Below, one piece after another: positions 26,629-34,903 of a stretch of DNA of 64,000 nucleotides. The notes below the pieces were generated by a model. It made no database searches, was not told where the DNA came from, and saw nothing but the letters and a program-made list of their open reading frames with translations. Source of the stretch: Lewinellaceae bacterium (GTDB lineage Bacteria; Bacteroidota; Bacteroidia; Chitinophagales; Saprospiraceae); NCBI GenBank assembly GCA_020636435.1, contig JACJXX010000001.1:2621001-2685000 (forward strand), in the 5' to 3' direction. The first letter of the stretch is position 1. Each line of letters begins with the position of its first letter. Both the position numbers and the translations under genes were made by a program.

Positions 26629-28276
26629 CAGCCTGTCGGAGAACTCCCTGACGCCCCTGTATGCAAGCCTCAGGCAGCTCAGCGCCGCGGCCCAGCGGCC
26701 AAAGATGGCCCGGCGCGACGGGCCAGTTGGTTTCAATTTGGCCTGTTATCGAAGCCCAGCAGGCTTATCAGCCTTCTGTGACATACCTTTTTGGCTATAA
26801 ACCCGCCTTTCGGGCCTATTTTTATGCGTTTATCAATACAAAAAGCCTTTTGAGGTTGAAAGCGCTACAAACAAGGAGCCATTCGCCATTAATAGCTACT
26901 TCGCCCCTGAAAGAAAACCGGCGGAAGCCCATGATTTCCTTGATAATCCCGAATACGGGCTCTACCGTCATTTTGCGCAAGCGGTAAATGGCACGCCCTA
27001 TTTCTGTTTTAAGCTTATGGCTCATTTGCATTGAAGGGGTAGCATGCTCGCCGGGCGGCTCCAGATCTTGTTTGGCCAATTGTTGATCCAGCCATTGGTT
27101 ATGAGCTTGCTTGCCTACCGCTATATAGGCATCAACTTCTCGCTGCTGGCAGCCTTGTACATTGCCTTGGCTAAAATAGCCGTTATCGGCTGCTAACCTG
27201 TCCACATTCCCTAATATCGCCGGGATAACATCCAAGACGGGAAGCAATTCTTGGGTATCTACACAATGAGCATTGGCCAAAGCGCCAACAATAAGCATTT
27301 GTCCGCTTACAGCCGCTTGAGCATTATAACATTGATCGAAACCATCGCTGGTTTTCATGATCCTGGATTCAGGGTCAGTAAAGTTGTATTGATCCTTAGC
27401 CGTAGGCCCCTCTTCCGGCGCCGTAGGTTTTTTCCCTTTGGTTTTCTTCCCGCTTTGCTTTTCTTTTTCCTCGCGGGCCTTCATCTTGGCTTCGTATTCG
27501 GCCTGTTCCCGCTCAAAACGCTCCTTAGCCCGCTGTTCAATTACCTTCTTGGCCGCCTGGATCTTTTCTATGCGATCCTCCCGCCGCTGTATCTCGGCCG
27601 GTATGTCCAATTCCTGGCCCTCCTGCATATCCACCTGTTTGGCCCTCTCCATCAAGCGCTCTACTTCTTCTTTAAATTGTTGCTCCAGGCGCTCCATGTG
27701 TTCATAACTCATCGCGCTATGCTTGGAAGCATTGGCCTGGATCTTCGTCCCGTCTATGTTTACCTGCCCTACCTTCACAAAGCCCAGCGACTGGGCGATC
27801 AACAGGATCTGCACAAAGCAGCCGCCTATTTGTTCCAGGAAACGCTTGCGAAAATCCGCCAGTGTGTCGTGATCCGGGTGCAGGTTGCCCGAAATGAACC
27901 GAAACGCCACCGAGTCGTAGGTGGCTTCTTCTATTTTCCGCGAGCTGTACACCCCGGTGGCATAACCATAGAACAGCAAGCCTAATAGCATCCGGGGGTC
28001 ATAGGGCGGCGGGCCAGACGGCTTGTACTCCTTGTAGATAGCCGATAAGTCCAGCTGCTCCGTTATCTCAACCACAAACCGCGCCAAATGCTTTTGCGGA
28101 AGCCATTCGTCTATCGAGGCGGGCATCAAATGCTCCTTGTTCCGGTCAGGGGTAATAAACTTACGCATAGCATGATCTATTTGAGGGCCCAATTTATGCC
28201 CTTTATTCCTTCATCGCTCTTGGAATCCCTATTTTTCGGCCAGCGTTGCCCTAGCAGCCTGTTCTCCGACAGGCTG
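26629..28276 (-). mobile_element. IS1182-family insertion sequence, complete
   Basis: Length 1648 bp. Both ends carry CAGCCTGTCGGAGAAC reading inward (26629-26644 and, inverted, 28261-28276). The 4-bp target duplication CTAG is present at 26625-26628 and 28277-28280. It carries one transposase gene. The end at 28251-28280 is itself palindromic (CTAGCAGCCTG ... CAGGCTGCTAG). The copy looks recent because both ends and the target duplication are perfect. Confidence 0.93.
26822..28168 (-). CDS. IS1182-family transposase
   Basis: A DDE transposase of about 448 residues from MRKFITPDRN; the frame is open 8 codons further up. N-terminal motif IDEWLPQKHLARFVVEI and helix-turn-helix YDPRMLLGLLFYGYATGV lead to DUF772 and then the DDE domain: VNIDGTKIQANAS (first Asp), DRLAADNGYFSQGNV (second Asp) and a C-terminal RRMTVEPVFGIIKE-like segment seen as KMTVEPVFGIIKEIMGFR (Glu). 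A Lys/Glu-rich insertion occupies residues ~160-260. The gene looks intact and possibly active. Confidence 0.93.
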   Translation of the reverse strand: MRKFITPDRNKEHLMPASIDEWLPQKHLARFVVEITEQLDLSAIYKEYKPSGPPPYDPRMLLGLLFYGYATGVYSSRKIEEATYDSVAFRFISGNLHPDHDTLADFRKRFLEQIGGCFVQILLIAQSLGFVKVGQVNIDGTKIQANASKHSAMSYEHMERLEQQFKEEVERLMERAKQVDMQEGQELDIPAEIQRREDRIEKIQAAKKVIEQRAKERFEREQAEYEAKMKAREEKEKQSGKKTKGKKPTAPEEGPTAKDQYNFTDPESRIMKTSDGFDQCYNAQAAVSGQMLIVGALANAHCVDTQELLPVLDVIPAILGNVDRLAADNGYFSQGNVQGCQQREVDAYIAVGKQAHNQWLDQQLAKQDLEPPGEHATPSMQMSHKLKTEIGRAIYRLRKMTVEPVFGIIKEIMGFRRFSFRGEVAINGEWLLVCSAFNLKRLFVLINA

Positions 28277-29329
28277 CTAGAGTAACCCAATCGGTCAGGA
28301 TCGGCTGCACATAACTCTGGGGGTATTTAATAGAACGCAACTGGAAGCGCATACGAGCCCGGTAGTCATCCATAGTCGTCACATAAGCCTCTTCCTTCAG
28401 AGCGGGAACGTTTTCCATGACAAATCGGCACTTATTAACGTTTGCCCGAACAGCTCCCCCTCCTCTTGAGCTGGCGGTATTGCCGCTGGGAATACGGATG
28501 GTTTCCGGCCTTTGCTCTCGCTCTTCTATATCGAATTTCCGCCCTTGGTTGATAAAAATATAATCATACCACTCCGGGATAGAAAGGCGAAGCTCGCTCC
28601 AGCGGGTAGGAATCTCCGACTGGAAATACCATTCGCGCAATTGCAAGACATTTTCCGAACTGAGGCGATAGCGGAATTCTATAACGGCGCCTTCCACTAC
28701 CTGAGGAAAGGAGAACTTTATTTGAGACCACTCTTCCGTGGTCTGTTCTTCAAAAATGGCACTTTTATCCACCTCATATTGCTGGCCATCCGGCGTAAAG
28801 AGCTGAGCTTTCAGGTTGCCGAGTTCCTGCCCTTTGTGGAAGGGTATGGGAATATCTGCATATTGGAACCCACCGAGCTTGAGGATTTTGATCCTCCGGT
28901 GGTGCTCAAATACGTATCGTAGGCTGCCGTCTCCGAGGTCGACCGAAAGTTCGGCATAATCGCCAAGTATGGCCGCAGCGGCAGCAGTATCCGGTTCGTA
29001 AACGGACATGCTGAGGTCGCCATCCTCCACATTGCCCCATTTCATGGGAGGCTTCTGGGCGTAAAGAGAAAAGGAAAGGAAACACAGCAACAGGGCCGGA
29101 TAGGCCTGCTTAAGGTAAGACTTGATGCGCGTCATCTTTAATGTTTTTTGTTATTCTATCTTTTTTCTCCGGCCATTTTGGCGGTGGCAGTTAAAGTCGG
29201 TGAATACGCTTCTTACAGTCGCTTTATTTTAAACGCCACAATGCTCAGGAAACCATTTTTTAATATCAACCTATAGGTTCCTTGCCTGCTGGATGGAGAA
29301 GCGAAAAAAATTCGGATTCTGAGGAACAG

Positions 29330-29438
29330 TTAAAAAATAAGTTCGACGTCAATGAAATATGGAGGAGGCCTTTGCCCAGACGAGACTGCTGGCCTTCACC
29401 ATAATTCATTGACTCAAAATGTCGAATTTATTTTTTAA
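29330..29438. repeat. 109-bp cassette with AT-rich inverted ends
   Basis: TTAAAAAATAAGTTCGAC (29330-29347) pairs with GTCGAATTTATTTTTTAA (29421-29438); inner arms GTCAATGAAATATGG and CCATAATTCATTGAC extend the stem. The gap 29136-29598 otherwise has no gene. The end sequence resembles that of 44747-44836. Confidence 0.6.
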
Positions 29439-29598
29439 TCACTACTAAATATCTAAAAAAATAAGTTTCCCACCAATATTATTTCTCTTGTATTTTTAGA
29501 AAGGTGCCTTGCGCACTAACCCAACCGCAGATATGGTGCATTGATGCGCCATTCCCATTTTTTCCCTATTTTCGCCATCGTAAGGAAGAAAATAGAAT

Positions 29599-30054
29599 AT
29601 GAAGCCATTAACCATAGTAGTCATTGTTGGGCTGGCGTTGTTGTCCGGCTGTTCACTGGGAACCAGCTGCGGCGACAGCAAAGATGCCTTTCTTCGGAGT
29701 TATTACGATCTCATCGACGAGGCTGCCGCCGCCAACCTGCCGGTATCGGCGGGCCAGTGGGCATCGTACGACGAGCGATTCCGCGCTTACGTGGAGGAGT
29801 GTTACGAGCAGTACGAGCCGGAGCTCAGCCCTAAAGAGCGGCGCCATTTCTGGAGCAAATCTTTGAAGTATTACGCCCAGCGCTACGGCGACGGCGCGCT
29901 GAAAGAGCTGGGGAAAAAAGGAGATAAAGCCGCCGGAAAAGTAAAACAAGAGGTGGAAAACATCTGGACGGATGCCGAATCGGCGCTGAAAGAGGCAACT
30001 GGGAAAACAGATCCTAAAAAGTTGCTCAAACCAGGCCAGGCGGAAACGGAATAG
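29599..30054 (+). CDS. Small lipoprotein, DUF6565-like
   Basis: A 151-residue lipoprotein: TIVVIVGLALLSGC is the signal with lipobox LSGC. The mature part is helical and charged, with a conserved-looking SYYDLIDEAAAANLPVSAGQ and YDERFRAYVEECYEQYEPEL, and a Lys-rich tail. I associate this with the uncharacterised Bacteroidota DUF6565-type lipoproteins, with modest confidence. It is a periplasm-facing lipoprotein of unknown job. An HD-PycTM gene follows on the same strand after 150 bp. Confidence 0.6.
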   Translation: MKPLTIVVIVGLALLSGCSLGTSCGDSKDAFLRSYYDLIDEAAAANLPVSAGQWASYDERFRAYVEECYEQYEPELSPKERRHFWSKSLKYYAQRYGDGALKELGKKGDKAAGKVKQEVENIWTDAESALKEATGKTDPKKLLKPGQAETE

Positions 30055-30207
30055 CGGGGCTTTTGAAACCGGTATAATATTGGAAGGCCGGTTGACGTTC
30101 GGGAAGGGAATAAATAAATATTTTTGTTATTTTCAGGTTTGAATAAACCATTCAGGGGGCATTTGCCCATAAAAAGTACCGCGCTTCCCGCCAATTTGGA
30201 ACGCTAT

Positions 30208-31437
30208 ATGATGCAAACAAAAAACGGCCTGCTCGACCATACAGAGGCTTACATCCAGCAGTTCTACCAGGAACATTTTCCTCCGGAATTTGTATTCCAC
30301 GACTTTCCCCATACCCAGAATGTAGTAGAATCCGCTCTGCAGATCGGCCAGGCGTGCCAGCTATCCGAAAAGGAAATGGAGATGCTCCAGTTGGCGGCCT
30401 GGTTTCACGACACGGGCTATTTCAAAAACCCGATAGGGCATGAGGAACTCAGCAGCCAGCTGGCCGAAGCTTACCTGCGGCAACGCAATTACCCCCCTGA
30501 AGACATTAGCGTTGTAAAAGGCTGCATCATCGCCACCCGCGTCCCCCAAAACCCTCAGAACTTACTGGAAGAAATCCTCTGCGACGCCGACCTCAGCCAC
30601 CTGGGCAACGAACGGTACTGGGACCGCTGCGGCCGCCTGCGCCAGGAAATCCTCATGACCAAAGACATCCTCATGTCTGAACAGGAATGGGTGGATTTTG
30701 AACTGGACTTTATGATCAACCACCGCTACCATACGGAGGTGGCGAGAAGCTTTTTCGTCAAACAAAAAAACCAGCACATCAAGCAACTGCTGAAGCAAAA
30801 GCAACGGCTGAACCCAGGCGTGGCTAAAGCGTTGGCGGATGGCCTTCCGGACAAAAAGAAAAAAAAGAAAAAAAAGGGCGGCCTTAAGCTCAAGGAGATC
30901 AACCTGGGCCGGGGGGTGGAAACCATGTACCGGACTACCTACCGCACTCACGTCAACCTCAGCTCCATTGCCGACAATAAGGCCAATATCATGCTGAGCA
31001 TCAACGCCATCATCATATCTATAGTAGTGGCCAACCTGGTGCCCAAAATCCCCGGCGACTATCGCCTCGCCGTGCCCACGCTGATCCTGCTCGCCGTTTG
31101 CCTGACTGCCCTGGTTTACGCCATTCTATCCACCCGGCCCAAGGTGACCAAAGGGCGGGCGACGAGAGAAGAGGTTGCTCAAAAACGGACCAACCTGCTT
31201 TTCTTCGGCAATTTCTACCAGATGGACCTCGAAGACTTCCACTGGGGAATGATGGAAATGATCAAGGACAGCGACTTCCTCTACAGCTCTATGACCCGCG
31301 ACTTGTACTACCTGGGAGTGGTGTTGGCCAAGAAATACCAATACCTGCGCATCTGCTACAACATTTTCATGTACGGGCTCATTTTTGCCGTGGCGGCTTT
31401 TGCGGCGGCTTTCCTGTTCTGGCCGGCGCCGGTGTGA
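30208..31437 (+). CDS. HD-domain phosphohydrolase fused to a Pycsar effector-type transmembrane domain (PycTM/DUF5706)
   Basis: About 409 residues from ATG 30208 (MMQTKNGLLD, GGAAC 8 bases upstream); an upstream TTG at 30124 would add 28 residues that do not look coding. Residues 1-190 are an HD phosphohydrolase: HDFPHTQNVV (His31/35), AAWFHDTGYF (HD at 67-68), ILCDADLSHLG (Asp126/128). A Lys-rich linker leads to MYRTTYRTHVNLSSIADNKA, the entry of the PycTM domain, with a helix pair (IMLSINAIIISIVVANLV, LILLAVCLTALVYAIL) and a last helix near the end. In Pycsar, PycTM proteins respond to cyclic pyrimidines by membrane damage; here an HD domain could turn over a nucleotide. No cyclase gene is adjacent. 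Confidence 0.82.
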   Translation: MMQTKNGLLDHTEAYIQQFYQEHFPPEFVFHDFPHTQNVVESALQIGQACQLSEKEMEMLQLAAWFHDTGYFKNPIGHEELSSQLAEAYLRQRNYPPEDISVVKGCIIATRVPQNPQNLLEEILCDADLSHLGNERYWDRCGRLRQEILMTKDILMSEQEWVDFELDFMINHRYHTEVARSFFVKQKNQHIKQLLKQKQRLNPGVAKALADGLPDKKKKKKKKGGLKLKEINLGRGVETMYRTTYRTHVNLSSIADNKANIMLSINAIIISIVVANLVPKIPGDYRLAVPTLILLAVCLTALVYAILSTRPKVTKGRATREEVAQKRTNLLFFGNFYQMDLEDFHWGMMEMIKDSDFLYSSMTRDLYYLGVVLAKKYQYLRICYNIFMYGLIFAVAAFAAAFLFWPAPV

Positions 31438-31480
31438 TTGCGTGGTTAGATGGTTAGATGGTTGCATGGTTGAGGGTGCT

Positions 31481-31606
31481 CCGGAAACTATTGATGGCGA
31501 AGAATATTTTGTCCACCCCTAAATCCCCCGCCAGCGGGGGACATTTACTCCGATTCAGGGGTGTGTTTTCCCCCGCTGGCGGGGGTCAGGGGGTGGAGTC
31601 CAAATA
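31481..31606. repeat. GC-rich CCGCCAGCGGGGG repeat, copy A
   Basis: From CCGGAAACTATTGATGGCGA through TTTTGTCCACCCCTAAATCC and the hairpin CCCCCGCCAGCGGGGG to a second inverted CCCCCGCTGGCGGGGG. An inverted copy with the same flanking sequence is at 34734-34834, and the hairpin core recurs at 49719-49735. Copy A is bracketed by short ATGGTTAG-type arrays (31441-31472 and 31663-31685). Confidence 0.75.
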
Positions 31607-31688
31607 AAATTTCCCATTATTGGACCCCGGAGTTCTAAACTAGACTTTCCGGAGTAGCCTCATGGTTAGATGGTTGGATGGTTGCCGG

Positions 31689-31988
31689 CTATTTTTTCGA
31701 AATGTTATTCAGGGAGATGTGTTTTTGTCGGCTCGCTTTGAAGCGCCCCGTTTTATTTCCTCTCAGCCTTCTGTGTTTGGTTGCCCGCCCCTGCACGCGG
31801 GCGCGCCATTTCTTCCAGTTGCGCAGGTGCATCTCGTGCTTCATGATGCGGATCACTTCCGCTTCGGTGACGCCAAACTGGGCTTCGATGGCGTCGAAGG
31901 GCGTGCGGTCTTCCCACGCCATTTCTACAATGCGATTGAGGTCGCGGTCGGTGAGTTGGTGTTGCTGCAGTATTTTCTTGATGTTCAT
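31689..31988 (-). CDS. TIGR03643-family protein
   Basis: A 99-residue basic protein starting MNIKKILQQHQLTDRD. It matches the TIGR03643 family: IVEMAWEDRTPFDAIEAQFG, then VTEAEVIRIMKHEMHLRNWK and a Lys/Arg-rich end. The first half looks like a helix-turn-helix fold. The family is of unknown function, widespread in Bacteroidota and Proteobacteria. It is transcribed divergently from ferritin with 90 bp between starts. Confidence 0.85.
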   Translation of the reverse strand: MNIKKILQQHQLTDRDLNRIVEMAWEDRTPFDAIEAQFGVTEAEVIRIMKHEMHLRNWKKWRARVQGRATKHRRLRGNKTGRFKASRQKHISLNNISKK

Positions 31989-32078
31989 ATACCTGCCTAA
32001 CAATTAAAGCTTACAGCTGTTTAAAAAGGGTGATATCGGCCCTTTCTTACAGAATTTCTTTATTTTCGGCTTTCAAAA

Positions 32079-32612
32079 ATGACCACAGCTATGATTTCGA
32101 AAAAAATGATAAAAGCGCTCAACGAGCAGATCGCCCTGGAGGGTTATGCCTCCTACCTGTACTTATCGATGGCATCCTGGTGCGATAAAGAGGCACTGGA
32201 GGGCTGCGCCCGGTTCATGCACCGCCAATCGGAAGAAGAGCGCATGCACATGCTGAAAATCTTCCACTACCTCAGCGAGGTGGATGGCCATGCCCTCACG
32301 CCTGCCATCAAACAACCTCCCCATGAGTTCGAATCTGTTCGCAGCATGCTGGAACAGGTTTACAAGCACGAGCAGAAAGTCACGGCTTCCATCAACAAAC
32401 TGGTGAAGCTAAGCTACGACGAAAGCGATTTCACCACCCTGGATTTCCTGCAGTGGTACGTCGAAGAGCAGCGCGAAGAGGAAGCCCTCATGCGCAGCAT
32501 CCTCGACAAGGTTAAACTCATCGGCGAGGGCCCGATGAGCTTGTACTATATCGACCAGGAAATTGAAAAGATCAACGGGAAAGCGGCGGAGGCGGCAACG
32601 GAGGAGGCGTAG
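32079..32612 (+). CDS. ftnA: Non-haem ferritin
   Basis: A 177-residue ferritin that oxidises Fe(II) and stores iron in a 24-subunit cytosolic shell. The start may be ATG 32079 or ATG 32091 (MISKKMIKALNEQIALEG), the latter giving the usual N-terminus. Ferroxidase ligands are visible: LEGYASYLYLSMASW (Glu), QSEEERMHMLKIFHYL (Glu and His), VYKHEQKVTASI (Glu) and WYVEEQREEEALM (Gln/Glu). Fits FtnA length well. DUF2007 follows on the same strand. Confidence 0.93.
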   Translation: MTTAMISKKMIKALNEQIALEGYASYLYLSMASWCDKEALEGCARFMHRQSEEERMHMLKIFHYLSEVDGHALTPAIKQPPHEFESVRSMLEQVYKHEQKVTASINKLVKLSYDESDFTTLDFLQWYVEEQREEEALMRSILDKVKLIGEGPMSLYYIDQEIEKINGKAAEAATEEA

Positions 32613-32698
32613 CTTGTTGATTGTTGATTGTTGATTGTTGCCGGTTGCCTGCGCTGCGAACGAGCAACTGACAACAAACAACTGACAACCGAACCAGC
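32613..32698. repeat. Short tandem TTGTTGATTG array with inverted counterpart
   Basis: Just after the ferritin stop, three to four copies of TTGTTGATTG are followed by GCGAACGAGC and a degenerate inverted run CAACTGACAACAAACAACTG. It belongs to the same class of short arrays found in several other gaps of this window. Confidence 0.6.
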
Positions 32699-33157
32699 AT
32701 GGACCAGCAGATACTCGACTACTTTGGGGAATTCGAAGAAAGCACCCGGATCGTTCCGCTGAAGTATTTCTTCTTCGAGTCGGAGGCGCGCCTGTACGCC
32801 GCCCGGCTCAAAGAGGTTGGTATCCCTTGCTTCATTTCCAACGCCAACATCATGTCCGTCCTTCCCCTGGGCGGCGGCGGCGGCATCGGCCTGCACATCC
32901 GGGAAGCAGACCTTACGGAAGCCTCCCAAATTGTGGCCCGCCTCGACCACCAAAAAGAAAACGGCAGCCAGGGCGATTCTTTCCACGATGCCGACCACGA
33001 CGATATCGAGTACCAGCGTGCCCTGCACGAACCGCCGATGGCCTTCCGGGCCAACCAGGCCTGGTACTGGCTCGTCATCGGCATCGTCCTGCTGGTCATC
33101 CTTCGCGCCTTCCTGCGGGCGGCAGGGGTGGTGGAGAGTTGGAGGGATTTTTTTTGA
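32699..33157 (+). CDS. DUF2007-domain membrane protein
   Basis: A 152-residue protein. The N-terminal ~85 residues match DUF2007 (a GlnB-like signal-transducing fold): VPLKYFFFESEARLYAARLK, VGIPCFISNANIMSVLPLG and GIGLHIREADLTEASQIV. A C-terminal helix (YWLVIGIVLLVILRAFL) anchors it in the membrane. The family is of unknown function. It lies 87 bp after ferritin; the chromate transporter follows 105 bp downstream, with inverted GTGTAAA arrays between. Confidence 0.8.
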   Translation: MDQQILDYFGEFEESTRIVPLKYFFFESEARLYAARLKEVGIPCFISNANIMSVLPLGGGGGIGLHIREADLTEASQIVARLDHQKENGSQGDSFHDADHDDIEYQRALHEPPMAFRANQAWYWLVIGIVLLVILRAFLRAAGVVESWRDFF

Positions 33158-33261
33158 TGTGTAAATGTGTAAGCGTGTAAATGAAATCCCGCAGGGCTCC
33201 TGGCTTTTTGAACGTTTACACTTTTCCACGTTTACACGTTTACCAACCTCCTCCTAAACCA

Positions 33262-34413
33262 ATGAGCCACAACCAACCGACGCCCCCCCGCCTCCGGGAA
33301 ATCGCATCACTCTTCCTCAAGCTGGGCATTTTCGCCTTTGGCGGCCCGGCGGCCCATATTGCCATGATGGAAGAAGAAGTGGTACAGAAACGCCAATGGA
33401 TGGACCAGCAGCACTTTCTCGACCTGGTGGGCGCCACCAGCCTCATCCCCGGGCCCAATTCTACGGAAATGACCATGCACTGCGGCCACGAGCGGGGCGG
33501 GGCTTACGGGCTATTCATAGCCGGCGCCAGCTTCATTTTGCCGGCGGTGCTGATCACCGGTGGGCTGGCCTACCTCTATGTGGAATACGGCCAACTGCCA
33601 CAGGTGGCGCCGCTGTTGTACGGCATCAAGCCGGCAGTGCTGGCCGTCATTCTCAGCGCCGTCATCAAGCTGGGCGGCAAAGCCCTGAAGAGCCGGCAAC
33701 TGGGCGTGATCGGCGGGCTGGCCACCCTGGCAGTGCTGTTGGGCATAAATGAAATTTTCGCCATCCTGGGCGCGGGGGCGCTCGGCCTGGCGCTACACGG
33801 GTTGCTGCGCCTGCGCAATGCCCCAATGTTCATTCCTTTGCCGTTGCTCCTCTTCCAGGCAACCGCCTCCACTTCTGGCGCCGCCTCTGCCAGCCTCGGC
33901 AAGCTGTTCCTCACCTTCCTCAAGGTGGGTTCCATCCTCTTCGGCAGCGGCTACGTGCTGGTGGCCTACCTCGACGGCGAGCTGGTGCAAAAGCTGGGCT
34001 GGCTCACCCGCCCCGAGCTGCTCGACGCCATCGCCATCGGGCAGTTCACGCCCGGCCCGGTGCTCTCTACCGCCACTTTTGTCGGCTACCAAATCCTGGG
34101 CTTTTGGGGGGCGGTAGCAGCCACCCTGGGCATCTTCCTGCCCTCCTTCTTTTTTGTATGGCTGCTCAACCCGCTGGTGCCGAAAATCCGCGAGTCCAAA
34201 GCCGCCGGCGCCTTTCTCGATGCGGTCAACATCGGCGCAGTCGGCATCATGGCGGCGGTAGTGCTGCAACTGGGCGCCGAAGTGCTGCCCGACTGGAAGG
34301 CCTGGGTAGTTGCCGGGGGGAGCGCTCTGGCCGTCTTCGGCCCCTGGAAGGTGAGCTCGGTGTGGGTGATCTTGGGGGGGGCTGTGCTGGGGTGGGGGCT
34401 TAGTTGGGTTTGA
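33262..34413 (+). CDS. chrA: Chromate transporter, two-domain CHR family
   Basis: A 383-residue membrane protein made of two homologous chromate-ion-transporter halves. ATG 33262 (MSHNQPTPPRLREIASLFLK) is preferred over the upstream frame start at 33181, which lies in array sequence. The first half has LGIFAFGGPAAHIAMMEEE and the GATSLIPGPNSTEMTM loop; the second has FLKVGSILFGSGYVLVAYLD and IGQFTPGPVLSTATFVGY, the repeated GG and PGP signatures of the family. About ten hydrophobic helices are visible. It exports chromate in characterised members; here that is inferred. Confidence 0.93.
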   Translation: MSHNQPTPPRLREIASLFLKLGIFAFGGPAAHIAMMEEEVVQKRQWMDQQHFLDLVGATSLIPGPNSTEMTMHCGHERGGAYGLFIAGASFILPAVLITGGLAYLYVEYGQLPQVAPLLYGIKPAVLAVILSAVIKLGGKALKSRQLGVIGGLATLAVLLGINEIFAILGAGALGLALHGLLRLRNAPMFIPLPLLLFQATASTSGAASASLGKLFLTFLKVGSILFGSGYVLVAYLDGELVQKLGWLTRPELLDAIAIGQFTPGPVLSTATFVGYQILGFWGAVAATLGIFLPSFFFVWLLNPLVPKIRESKAAGAFLDAVNIGAVGIMAAVVLQLGAEVLPDWKAWVVAGGSALAVFGPWKVSSVWVILGGAVLGWGLSWV

Positions 34414-34895
34414 AGGTGTATCAGTGCATTCATGTATAGGTGTGTATCGTCCTGCGCCAATCCCGTAGGGATTTTAGCTCTTTGCCAGGGCCATCAGGCC
34501 CTGGATAGAGAATAGGAGGCAAGAGAGCTCTGTAAGAGCGATAGCCCTGGGGACGATGGGGCTATTCCGACAGGCTGGAAACCACCCCGTCCTCTCTTCA
34601 CGCATATCTGTCGTCCTTACAGGACTCCCCAACTGCCTGGCTTTTAAACCAGGGCCTAATGGCCCTGGCAACGGGCTTTAGTCCCTACGGGACTTTGGAT
34701 ATCAATATCTTGTAAAGATGTGTACAACTCATAGCCGCCAGCGGGGGAAAACGCATCTCCGAATCGGAGAAAATGTCCCCCGCTGGCGGGGGATTTAGGG
34801 GGTGGACAAAATATTCGTCGTCGATACTTTCCGGCCTCCGTCCGTCATAGCCGGCCTACTGCCGGCGGAGACGGAGCAGCCTCACTGATACACCT
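34414..34895. repeat. Intergenic mosaic of nested repeats
   Basis: The 490-bp gap has no gene. It is bounded by AGGTGTATCAGTG (34414-34426, overlapping the stop of chrA by 0-1 bp) and its inverse CACTGATACACCT (34883-34895). Inside are two palindromic blocks of the TACAGGACT/CCAGGGCC type (34444-34560 and 34600-34700, the second related to the element at 20671-20816) and GC-rich repeat copy B (34734-34834). Confidence 0.75.
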
Positions 34896-34903
34896 AATCA
34901 AAG

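Larger units (their letters stand above)
25474..29135 (-). pseudogene. DUF3857/transglutaminase-like gene split by an IS1182 element
   Basis: The 5' part (29135-28277) has a signal peptide (YPALLLCFLSFSLYAQ) and DUF3857 ending ILTDWVTL. The 3' part (26624-25474) starts AKELNESDYFGKQ and contains a transglutaminase-like fold. Deleting the IS and one CTAG copy leaves 859 + 1151 = 2010 bp, a single frame of 669 codons. In the catalytic-Cys position this protein has AHSGELNLMML, a Ser, so it was probably a non-catalytic member. Short false ORFs run from each half into the IS ends. The 3' half still abuts the intact paralogue at 25471. Confidence 0.9.

Noticed and set aside
26625..26736. Start of a 420-residue gene at 26736
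   Set aside because: It lies inside the IS1182 end; the true upstream part is at 28277-29135.
30208..31437. A complete Pycsar defence operon
   Set aside because: No pyrimidine cyclase gene is next to the PycTM protein; only the effector-like domain is present.
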